A stretch of 64,000 bases of DNA from Mermis nigrescens (Eukaryota; Nematoda; Enoplea; Mermithida; Mermithidae). The stretch spans positions 278,556-342,555 of the forward strand of contig JAVLUZ010000623.1 in the NCBI GenBank assembly GCA_036768485.1, in the 5' to 3' direction. The translations under genes were made by a program, and so were the position numbers. How positions within the stretch are numbered: the first letter of the stretch is position 1; the number at the start of each line of letters is the position of its first letter. Below are positions 10,301-22,300 of the stretch, piece by piece. The notes under the pieces are model-generated. The model worked only from the letters and a program-made list of their open reading frames with translations, was not told the origin of the DNA and ran no database searches.

Positions 10301-13300
10301 TTTTTCTTGCAAGTATTCTACTCTTTCTTAGCACGATTTTGTTCTTAAACGCTGCGTTCTCAAAACAAAAAAAGGCAATCTAACTAACCTTAATCAGAGA
10401 AAAAACCTGCGTAAAAAAGCCCGTTGGATCGATTTAGAAATTAGCGTAAACATTTTTTATGCATTTCAAAGCAGAAATTCTCGCAGAAACTTAAATCTAA
10501 AGCTTGCATCAGTAAAGATTAACAGCAACAGTTTCTACTTTTTCTACAACAGTTTATAGCTTTATTATTAAGTGTTGACATTGAAACAACGGTAGTCAGA
10601 AAATTTATTGAATTAAAATTTACGTCAATGACGTTACTAACCTAATTAAAGTAGAATCCTGCATCGACACAAACAGCAAGCGAAAGCCAGGCATAAGGCA
10701 ACTAACACACCAGTGTGCAAACCAACGCAATGGTGTGTCGGCCGCCAAAACTCGCATGCGATTGAACAATGCACGAGAAAGCAACGAAAATTAGTTGTCG
10801 AGCAAGACAACATGAACGATCCTAGCCACAAATAAACAATCTAGTCAACGCATCAGCAAATGCAAATAATTCATGAAAATTTGTGAGCCGCATATATTCC
10901 AAAAATAGACAGACATAAATTTGCATTGATTTTAACGTGAAAAAATATTGGAATCGGTTTGATATAGACAGCGCATAAGAATTATTATTATTATGAAGTA
11001 GTTCGCAGATAGTATTTTTCAAAAAAATGTTTCTCATTCCAGTTAACCTTCAAAATAGTGCATGTTTGCGAAGATGAGTCAAAAATCTTTGAAATGAAAA
11101 ACTGATCAAAAAATATGCAATACGGAGTTAAATATTGGCATTAGTAAAATAGTTCAAACTTTACCTTTTCACAGCTCAACAACCACCGGCCATAGAAAAG
11201 TTTAAAGCTTAGATTCGTTATTCTGACGTTACGGAGATACTTTTTAAAAAAGAATGACCATACACAATGCTCTGGGCGGAAAAAAGCTTCTCACTGTTAA
11301 CTTTACACTTGCGCTAATAACGCAAGATTGGGTGTATAGAAACAAAATAAAGTAGGATGTGTAACGCTTGGTTAGGTCAGGGCACATTTAAAGCATAATC
11401 AGCATGTTTCGCCTACTTAGCGGAGTAGCTGAAGAAATTTATTTTATGTCTCGAATCTTTACCAAAATGATCACAGATCAAGAAATATTGCCTTGAGAGA
11501 GAAGAAATCGTTAGTGTTTGAGATTTTTGCAACCCTCAACATTATAAAACCTATTGCACTGCACAGAAATAAAGATTGAGTTTGGTAAGCTTTAGGACAC
11601 GCAAACAGAAGAAATCGTATACTTTTTATTTTTGTGCAACAACTATTAAGTGTAAAGAAATTTCAAGGTCACTTCATAATCTGCAACTCAGGAGCAACAT
11701 TTTAAAAAAATTGGTCTTCTGCAAATTATTTGATTTTTTGGTTTAGACTTTGCACACTCATTGCTAACTCGGAATTGAGTGTAAATAAAAACAAAAAGTG
11801 CACAATGAGGTTTTCAATTATCTATCGATTAAAAAACTGCACCTTACAGATGTGTCCCGTTATAGCTGTGAGGGGAAACATAAAATTCGCACTCTCCATG
11901 ATGAACATATCAGAAAAATGGTGGCCAAGTCCATGATAGGTACGCGCTAACACGCTACCTATGATTCGTTGATTATTTAAACGATTAGTTGATTTTCAAG
12001 TACCTACCTAATTCGCGTTTTTTCCTGTATTCATCTTCCATTTTTTCAGTTGATTAACTGATTAGTTGACTTTTGAGTCATCTGTATATTTTCATTATTC
12101 TTCTTCAATTTGTACGGCATTTTGCAAAATGTTCCATTGTTTCTATAGTCTGTTCCAGTCCAAATTGCCCATTTTCGCTTCACGGCTCATTGCTGTAGCA
12201 CACTATGTATTTTACGGCATAGATTGCGATGCAGTTTGATAGATGTGCCATCATAATATCAAGCAAGGTACCTATATTAAACATCGATAAGAAGAATTTA
12301 AATCAAACAGTCGCTACGAGAGCGTAACTTAAGAAGCCGATTGTGCAGTGAAAAATTATTACATTAATAAGACTAGCAAAAATGGGTCGTTTGGAATGGA
12401 ACAGACTATTGCAGGTTTTTCCGTTAATACCGACCCGACCCGACCCCATTGATATCGGGTTGAATGAATTTGCACGGTTTGTCCATGTATGGTAGGAAAT
12501 ATCTTTACTAGGCATGCACGTGGAGGGTTGAGTGGGGGTTGCGGTTGACCCCCAGGATAGGACGATGGAAAATTTTTTTTGGCGAAAAAAGGCAAGATAA
12601 GGGCCGAAAATGGATGAAAATTGAAAATTTTCTACTAATCCGCTAGGAACTGAATAGAAACTCTGCATAAACTTAGTTTTTGAGATAGTTTAACATTTGT
12701 GCCAGTTTTTGAATCCATTTCGGCTGAATAAAGCTCTGTCTGACCCTTCGACCCACTGGCCCCGCAGATGGTGGTTATTGTGCATCTAATGTACGCTAGC
12801 AAAAGGAGATAAATAATTTGCCTGTGAAATAAAGCTAAGTGACTGAAGGCTCATTCATACTTCACGCAGGATCGCGTCGCAGGATTAATTGGCGTGACTT
12901 TTTCTAAAAACAGTGCAACTTGCGAAAATCGTGCGAATTGACGTATCGCTTGATCCATTCATACTTCTTGCGAAACATCGCGCGATAATCCGCAAAAATC
13001 GACGCATCGTGTGTTTTATTCGATTGTGGCCCGGGTGACCGTGACAGTCCCGGGTGACCGACAATTGGTTGCGAAAATAGATTTGTCAATCAACAAATTC
13101 CCGTCCGGTCGACAGTCCGGGTGGCCGGCTATACCGGGTGGCCGACAGTCCCGAGTGGCCGACTGTACCGGGTGGCCGACAGTCCCGGGTGGCCGACTTT
13201 ACCGGGTGGCCGACAGTCCCGGGTGACCGACTTTACCGGGTGGCCGACAGTCCCGAGTGACCGACAAGTGGTATAATAATGGGTTTGTCATAAAAATTCC

Positions 13301-16300
13301 TAACTGACTAATGACTTGGGAATTAAAGCTTTTTCAAGTAAGTACCTATTTATGCACATAAATAGTTTTACCAATGCAACAACATTGCTCATATGAATTC
13401 ATAGCAAATTTTAAGCATGCAGGATTTTGTAAAAAAGGCCTATTATTTACAATGCGTAATATTTTATTGCTATCCTACTTAAACTTATTGTGGCTGCAAA
13501 ATTTCAGCTACATATTTGTGTAACTTCAGTGCTGCGAAAAAGCCATCAAATGATTTACTCGCCATTTAATCAAACTGGTGAATAGAGGCGTAGTCAAGAC
13601 TTTTGTGCGGCCAGTTTCTCAGTTTTTAACAATAATAGAAGAATGCACAAATTTATCAGTATGACGCGAAGCGCCGAAAAATTTCGACACTTAGGCCTTT
13701 TCGAACCCGATGTTGGGCACAAACTATTGCACGTAAAAACCAAAAGAATTTCTGAACGATTTCGGGGGCACGTGCTCCCTATGCCCCTCCCTGGCTACGC
13801 CCTTGGTTATGCAAATTAGCCAAGTAAGTGAACAATGTGGCTCAAAAAATCTGTATCTCCAACAGCAGGGCGTCACCGCCAACTAGCGCATCATTCTGCG
13901 CTCGAAAGCGCCCTCTAGCAGCAAACAGTCGTTCGTCCACTTATGCATATCGTGGATCTCGTCGTCGAGGTTTAGCTCCATAAAGTCGGTCCCGGGTGTA
14001 CGACTATCCGCCCGATTCAAAATGCAAATGAGGTTCCATTTTTAAAATTTTTTGATTCAGAGGGTCCCTAAACTCGATTTATTGCTTATGCATTTCATTG
14101 CGCATGTGAAACTACGCTGTAGGCCGAATTTAACGCGCACAGGATTATAAGTAATTCAAGATCTGAACGACGGCTGGACAAAAATGAATCTTTGATACAA
14201 AATGTTTAGTTTTGATAGTTTATATTAAATATGTACCTATATTCAATAAGTTTATATACAATACGTACATGTAATAAGTTAATATTCACATTTATGCCTG
14301 TGAAAACTTTATTGCTATTCTAAGAGAATGAGAAAAATACATATTTCGATTTTGAAAAAATGTACGTGCATACATACATACGTTGTACGTACATATATTC
14401 ATAGTAATAGTACCGGGTCATTTGGGAATTTTTATGCCATCTATCGATCACTCGTTACAGTGTCGGCCACCCGGGACTTTCGGCCACCGATACAGTTGGC
14501 CACTCGGGACTGGCGGCCACCCGGTACAGTCGGCCACTCGGGACTGTCGGCCACTCGGAACATTCGGCCAGTAGGTACTGTCTGTCACTCGGGAATTTTT
14601 TGATTGACAAATCTATTTTCATACTATTTGTCGGTGACCCGGGACTGTCGGTCACCCGGGACGTTACCGTTCCAATCATACTTGCTGCGAATTTTCGCAA
14701 ATTAGGTTTTCCTGCGATGCAACGTGCGATTTTTTCTGCGAATCTTGCGAAATATCGCGCGATTTTTTTGCGCATTTTTTCTTTGTAGTTGATACGAATT
14801 GGTTATGGAGCTAAATCAGTTAAAACTCAAAAATCTGGGTTCAGTATATAAAATAGCCAAAACGGTACGAAAAATGTTGTTGTGTGGTTCTACAGTAATC
14901 TGTGGGAATTTTCAAATTAAGATGGGGAAATCGCATGAAAATTGATAAAAAAATTTTGAGGTCCATTAGTTTGGGGGTCTTACAAGCGTGTGAGACATTC
15001 TAATGTGACTGCTAATAAATTGCTAAAACAACCGTGAATTAAAAACAGTTTTAGGCTGCTTACACAGACGTTTTACGATGAACGGTATTCAGGGGACTGA
15101 ATGATAGAGACAGCTAATCCGAAAGAAAAGAAGTATTTTCAATGAAGAAGGAATTCAAAATTTTTGAAGTCCAACAAAAAGCTAAGGAATAGTAATACGT
15201 GCACTTAGCAATTTCAGAATTTGTCGCCCAATTTCTCACTTTTTCTTTAATTCTTTATCTAACCCTCACATTCCCATGAACTAGGACAGCGTCCTAGCCG
15301 ATCACTTTTTTTGTGATTTTTTTGCTGTATCTTTTGTATGACTATAAAACTTTGTCTAGCCTCATTTTAGCCCTAGTTACATCATTTGAAATGTTCAAGA
15401 TAGTAAATAAAATTATACATCTTAAAAAATTAGCATATTTTCATGATGATAACGTAAAAACTTAAATTACAATAACAGTTTTGGTCAATGATTAGTGCAA
15501 GATTAGTATACTTCTACTTTTTAATACAGTCTTGAAATGATATTTTAGTCAAATAAAATATATTATTTGTATTTATTTTGTGCATGTCCACCTCATGCCT
15601 GTGCTTAAGTGTAGTAGCAATTTTTTAGTTATAACTTTTTACAAAGTTACTTTAGCAAAAAATGACAAATATATTCGGAAAGACCTTAAAAAATCGCACA
15701 AAATGATACTAACGTTGAATGGGACTAATTACATTTTAAGCTGGCTAGGACGGCGTCCTAGCACGGGAACCTTTGACTTCAAAAAACACATGGGAACGCG
15801 AGGGTTAAGAAGTTTGGGCTTGAATATTTTAAGCATGTCAAAATTATCTGACTCTTCTCGCCGACTTATTTTTAAATAGTAATTTTGCGCAAACTTTCAA
15901 AATTTAGTACAACCAATAGTACTTCGAACTTTTTTGGGATAAATTCGGATTAAGCTGAAAATAATGCTCTTAAATTTTGCCTTCGTACTCATTCAATACG
16001 TACTCTTTCACTTTTATTCATTATAAGGAATTTAATTTGGAGAATTTTATTATCATTTTCCCAAATAATAAAAAAAATTTATACGACTGACCGACAATGT
16101 TCGATATCTTGTTCCAAGCAAGATCTTTCTGCTTACAATCTCGCAGAGCATTTGCAAAGCGATAAGCTTGAATGATGACATCTTAAAATAGTCAAAAATT
16201 AACTTGTATCAAATGGTTTTACTGATGACAAAGATCATACATGTAACGGCTCGAAATTTAGGGAGTAGGGTCCCCGTCCAATTTTTAGAAGAGGGGAAGG

Positions 16301-19300
16301 AGGTAAGTGACCTCCAATTTTTGGCCAAAAATGGCCGAAAATCGCAAATTCTTCCGAAAATCGGGGGTCAAAAATTTTCTGACTTTTTTCAAATTTTCTA
16401 AAATTTTCTGACTTAAAATTTTTTGACTTCATCCAAACCCCCTGTTACATGTATGACAAAGATATCATTTAATTAACTTTATAATCTATGTATGCGTGAC
16501 GATGAACCATGCATGCTACACAATTAGCCATGTATGCCACACTTTTTGAAGTATCGATGTGCAGTTCGAACATGCATTCGACTTTTGCGCCATTTACTTA
16601 TTGGCCGACTAGGGCCGTAAATCGTCCAAATTGACATTTTAATCGGAACGGCGTGTATAAAAAACGCAAATTCGCGTCAATCCACAATTTTGCGAAATCG
16701 CGTCTGTCATCAATTTGTTGCTAAAAATAGTAACACTTGACACTTTTCGTGCAAAAACACGCGATGAAGTATGAATTGCAACGCGAATTATCGCACGATG
16801 GAATTTCTGGATTGCGCGATTTATTCTGCGTTGCGATTTTCGCAGGAAGTTTGAATTGAAAAATCGTGTCGCAGAAAATCCTGCTATTCGCGCGAAAGTA
16901 TGAATTAAATTCGCGTGCAAATCTGATCCTGCGAGCTGCGATTTTCGCAAGTTCGACGCGATGCGTGGAGTATGAATGAGGCTTAAGAGCGGATATAATA
17001 AGCGTTGGCGAAATATCTGAAAAAGAATGTTGCGGTTTTGTGGTATGCATCAGCTTTTAGAGTCGTCAAAAACATCGTTTTTTCCGCGTTTCTAATGATA
17101 CTCTAGCTTTCTAGAGCATAAAACCAATAAAATTTCGAAAAACATAAAAAATTTCAAACAAATCGGACAAAAATATAGCCAAAAAATGATTATGGCATGA
17201 AGCGCCAAAAATTTGACACCTTTTTTATAGCCAAAAACGCTTAAAAGAACACATTTTATACGAATTTTTTGAAAACTTGGAAAATCCCGAATTATGGAGA
17301 GGGATTTTTTCTGGGGGCGTGGACGTGGGGGGGTTTAGCACTTCCCCGGAAGTTTAAAACCCTCGCAGATTACTGTGGACCCAAAGAATTCTATTTTTAG
17401 TAAAATTTTCGAAGAATTCACTCAACCCCTACATTTTCTTGCTTCCCATGTACGGTGAAAACCCTTTCCCAAGATTATGTATGTCTATATACTGACCCGT
17501 ATTCAGGGAGGGGGCAGAGGGGTCTGCTCCCCGTACTGGTGAATAATTTTTGAATTACACAAGAAGTCTCCCAAAGAGAAAAGTGAAAAAATTCCGAAGT
17601 AAGTCTAAAATACCGCCGAACGGGTTTCTGAGGTACTTTTTAGCAACGCAAAAGTCCGGATTTAGTTTGATCTATAATTTGGTCTCCCTCTCAGAATCGC
17701 TCAAATTGGAGTTAGATAGATAGAACACAAGAAAAAATGCTCTGATGGAGCAAAAAAAGGTGAATTTACTTGAATTTTCAATGATGTAAAAGGAGAGGAC
17801 TAGGGAAAGTTTACCTACCTCGTATATGCGCGGAAGCCATAACAATGTGCTAAACAGTAAGACATCTTCTAAACAATGCAAAAATCGAAGTATATTCTGC
17901 TTCCTGTAAGCGTTTATGCAGGTTTTCTGTAGTAATTCCGATTACGATGGCGAGTATTTTGATTACTATATTTTATAAAATTTAAAGAACAGTTTTGTGG
18001 TTTTTCATGCAAACTTCAAGTTGGCCATGAAGGTGTAAAGTTTGCACTCTTATCTTTTATGCCAGAGCATTGTGGAAGGTCAAAATTTCATGAAATAAAT
18101 AATACACTGATTATTTAATAGTCATGAAAGTGTCTTCAATGCTCTTTTGCGGAACGCTCAAAAACGTTTTTCGACTACACCTTGATCTTTCACAGGCCGC
18201 AAAATATACTTAGATTTTTGCGGTGTTTAGGGGAAGTCTAACTGTTTAGCACATTCCTATGACTTCTGCGCATATAGATAAACTTTACCTAGTCCCCTCC
18301 TTTACATCATTAACAATGAAGAAATTCAAGTATATTCATCTTTTTTGCTCCATCGGAGCATTTTTTCTGGCTAGTAAACTACTTTTTCTTAGCATGATTT
18401 TGTTCTTAAACACTGCATTCTCGTTACAAAAAAGGCAACCTAAGTAACCTCAATCAGAGGAAAAAATCTACAGTAAAAGTCCCTGTTGGATCGATTTAAA
18501 AATCAGCATAAATATCTTTTAAATGAATTTCAAACCTGGGATGCTCGAGGAAAGTTAAACCCATAGCTTACATAAGCAAAGATTAACAGCAACTGTTTTT
18601 ACATTTTCTTCAACAGTCTTTAGCTTCAATATCAAGTGTTGACATTGAAAGAAAGATAACAACGGAAGTCAGAAAGTTTATTGAATTAAAATTTACGCCA
18701 ATGACGTTATTAATCTAATTAAAGTAAACTCCTGCATCGACAGAAACAACATGGGAAAGCCAGGCATGGGACAACAAACACACCAGTGTGTAAACCAACG
18801 CAATGACGTGTCGGCCGCCAAAACGGCTTGCAATTGAACAATGCACGAGAAAGCAACAAAAATTAGTAGTCGAGCTAGACTAGAAGCAAAGAAAAATGCT
18901 CCGATGGAACAAAAAAGATGAACATACTTGTAATTGTAGATTATATAAGGATGTAAAAGATGGGGACTAGAAAAAAAGCTACCTAAAGTCGCAAAATCTG
19001 CTAAAAATCACACTTTCTCTAAGCAACGCGAAAAATCGAAGTATATTCTGCGGCCAACAGATTAAAATAAATATTTAACTATAAAAATGATTGAAAACGC
19101 AGCACGTTTGCTATGCAGTAGCTATGGGAAATGATATTTAGTAAACTAAGAGTCTTTCTAAGCCAATTGAATGAAATAGCAAACATCGATGCATCCAAGA
19201 CAATTGAAGAAATTGTTAATTTAAAACAGTAGGAAACGCGTAAGTTGACTTGAAACAGACTAAATGTTGGTACACTAGCATGCCGGTAACGATTGTGTGC

Positions 19301-22300
19301 ACTAATCAATCGGCCCCTGCTTTACTGCTCATAACAAAATAAAACAACTTTAAATACAATACCACTTAGTTTTCTATCAATTAGGATACGAAGCTAGTCA
19401 GCGTTGCTACTTGCCGGCAATTTAGATTCAAATAAACATTATAGATTTCGTTTATACACTCTTATCTGAAACTTTGAAAATTATTTTAAAAAGACACTTT
19501 TTTAGAGGCCGCAGAATATAATTCGATTTTTCGCGCTGCTTAGAGAAAGTGTGATTTTTAGCCGATTTTGCGACTTCAGGTAGCTTTTTCCTAGTTCCCT
19601 CCTTTTGCATCCTTAATAATCCACAATTTCAAGCATATTCATCTTTTTTGTTCCATCGGAGCATTTTTCTTTGCTAGTTCCCTTCTTTTATTCAATACTT
19701 CAGGCCATGTATCCTTGAGAGACGCCGAGTGGTAAACCTTTTAACCTTTGGATCTGAAGGTCCCAGGTTCGATTCCGCCTCGACGCAGTTGTTTTCGGCA
19801 CGCCAACCCAGCCTTTCATCCATCCCTCCGGGGTCGAGAAATGGGAAGCTGCACTTGTGTGGCGGAGGTTAAAACCCTTGAGAATTGCGCCTCCTTGCGG
19901 TATCTAGCTGAAAGCATCTTTGGATGCATGGGTAAAACTCGCTTTGGGTGTAAAGTCCGACCTTAAAGCTTTAACTTTTTTAGGTGTGCAGCGCCAAAAT
20001 TCGGAGGGGTGTAAGTAGCTGAAGAAATTTCGTTTTTCGTCTCGAACCCTTTACATTAAAATGGTCACCGATCAAGAAATATTGCGTTTAAAGAGAAAAA
20101 GTTTTACGTTTTGAGATGTTGTAGCCCTCCACATTTTAAAACCCATTGGACTGCACAGAAACCAATATTGATAGATAAGCTTCAGAACACGCCAAGAGTA
20201 AAAAACCCGTATACTTTACACTTTTGTGCAACAACAATCGAGTGTTAAAAAATCTTAATGTCACATTCATAATCTATAATCCGGCGGCATCATCTTCTAA
20301 AGAAAATTAGCCCTCCGCAAATTGTTTAATACCATATGCTCGGGGCGGAAGAGTGCTTCTCAGTGTACACTTTACTCTTGTGCTAAAAACGCAATATTGG
20401 GTGCATAGAAACAAATTAGATTAGGATCTGTAACGCTAAGGTTAGGGCACATTTTAAGCATAATTACCATGTTCTGCCTTCTTAGCGGAGTAGCTGAAGA
20501 AATTTCTGTATTCCGTCTCGAATCCTTTACACTAAAACGATCACAGATCAAAAAATATTGCATAAAAGAGAAAAAAATTGGTCCTTAAGATATTGTAACC
20601 CTCTACGTTATAAAACCAATTGGACTGCACAGAAACAAAAATTGAGATATATAAACTTCAGGACACGTCAAGAGTAAAAAACCCGTATACTTTACACTAT
20701 TGTGCAACAACCATTGAGTGTAAAGATATTTTAATGTCATATTCGTAATGTTACAACTGTAGGGACAACATTTTTCAAGACGAAATTGGCCCTCCTCAAA
20801 TTGTTTGATACCCAATGCTCTGGGCAGAAAAGTGCTTCTCAATGTAAACTTTACACTTGTGCTAATAACGCAATATTGGGTGTAAAGAAACAAAATAAAC
20901 TAGGATCTGTAACGCTAAGGTCATGGCACATTTTAAGCATAATTAGCATGTTCCGCCTACTTAGCGGAGTAGCTGTAGAAATTTTGTCTTTCGTCTCGAA
21001 CCCTTTACACTAAAACGATCACAGATCAAGAAATATTGGCGTTAAAAGAGAAAATTGGTCTTTGAGATATTGCAACGCTCTACATTATAAAACCAACTAG
21101 ACTGCACAGAAGCCAAAATTGAGTTAGATAAGCTGAAAACACGCAAAAAGTAAAAAACCCTTATACTTTACATTTTTGTGCAACAGCCATTTAGTGTAAA
21201 GAAATTTTAAGGTCAGATTCGTAATCTACAGCTTGGGGGCAACATTTAAAAAATTGGCCCTCCGCAAATTATTTCATTTTTCGGTTCACACTTCACACAC
21301 TCATTGCTAAAACTCGGTATTATGTGAAAACAAAAACAAAAAAATGGTACATCGAGTTTTTAAATTATCTATCGTTTAAAAAAACCGCGCCTTCCAGGTG
21401 TGTTGTTGTTGCTGTGAGGGGGGACATAAAATTCGCACTCGCTGTGATAAACATATAAGAAAAAAGGATGGCCAAGTATATTATAGGTAGCGCTATCGCG
21501 CTACCTATAATGCTAATCATTGAAATTAACTGCTTGATTTTAGCTTTTTTTACCCCATTTATTGATTACAAAATTTATTCCGGATTTGAGTCTCTTGAGC
21601 TATGAAAAATATATTGGAATCGGTTTGATAAAGACAGCGCATAAGAATCATTGTTACGAAATAATTTGAAGGTAGTATTTCAAAAAATGTTACTCATTCC
21701 ACTTAACCTTCAAAACAGTGCATGTTTGTGAATAGAAAGGATTAAGGATGAGTCAAAAATCTTTGAAATAAAAAACTGATCAAGAAATATGCAATACGGA
21801 GTTGAATATTGGCATTAGCAAACATGTGCATAATTCAAACTTCACCTCTTTATAGCTCTAAAATCTCCCGCTGTAGAAAAGTTTTAAGGTCATATTCGTT
21901 ATTCTGACGTTACGGAGATCATTTAAAAGAGAAAGAATGACCATACCCAATGCTCTGGGCGGAAAAGTGCTTCTCAGTGTAAATTTTACACTTGCGCTAA
22001 TGACGCAATATTGAGTGCATAGAAACGAAATGAACTAGGATGTGTAACGCTTAGGTCAGGGCACATTTTAAGCATAATCAGCATGTTCCGCCTACTTAGC
22101 GGAGTAGCTTAAGAAATTTCTTCTTTCGTTTCGAACCCTTTACACTAAAACGATTTCAGATCAAGAAATATTGCGTCGAAAAAGAAAAATGTTTTGGTTT
22201 TGAGATATTGTAACCTTCTACATTATAAAACCAATTGGACTGCACCGAAACCAAAATTGAGATAGATAAGCTTTAGGACACTGAAAGAGTAAAAAACACG

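Larger units (their letters stand above)
13028..14670. mobile_element. Inner element with CCCGGGTGACCGACA inverted ends
   Basis: The left end has CCCGGGTGACCG...AGTCCCGGGTGACCGACAA, then AAAATAGATTTGTCAATCAA. The right end carries the same order in reverse complement (14590-14665). Between the ends and the middle are arrays of about 17-20 bp units. The 1.1 kb centre (13265-14405) shows no gene. Confidence 0.65.
12846..16984. mobile_element. Large inverted-repeat element with CGCGAT-rich ends
   Basis: AAGGCTCATTCATACTT at 12846 is mirrored by AGTATGAATGAGGCTT ending at 16984 (one mismatch over 16 bp). Subterminal zones at 12865-13015 and about 16690-16975 are dense in GCGAAAATCG, CGCGAT and GTATGAAT motifs, as in transposons with multiple transposase sites. 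At least two other elements are nested in it (13028-14670 and 15263-15804). No transposase frame or target duplication was found. Confidence 0.6.

Noticed and set aside
13096..13262. CRISPR-like array
   Set aside because: Units are near-contiguous tandem repeats without unique spacers, mirrored at the other end of a transposon, in a eukaryotic context.
19714..19790. Functional tRNA gene
   Set aside because: A and B boxes fit, but the anticodon stem-loop is irregular, the acceptor stem does not close, and a SINE body follows directly.
21480..21515. Helitron 3' end (hairpin plus CTAA-T)
   Set aside because: The hairpin and CTAA occur here, but the same hairpins at 11.95 and 22.64 kb are not followed by CTRR, and no 5' TC end was found.
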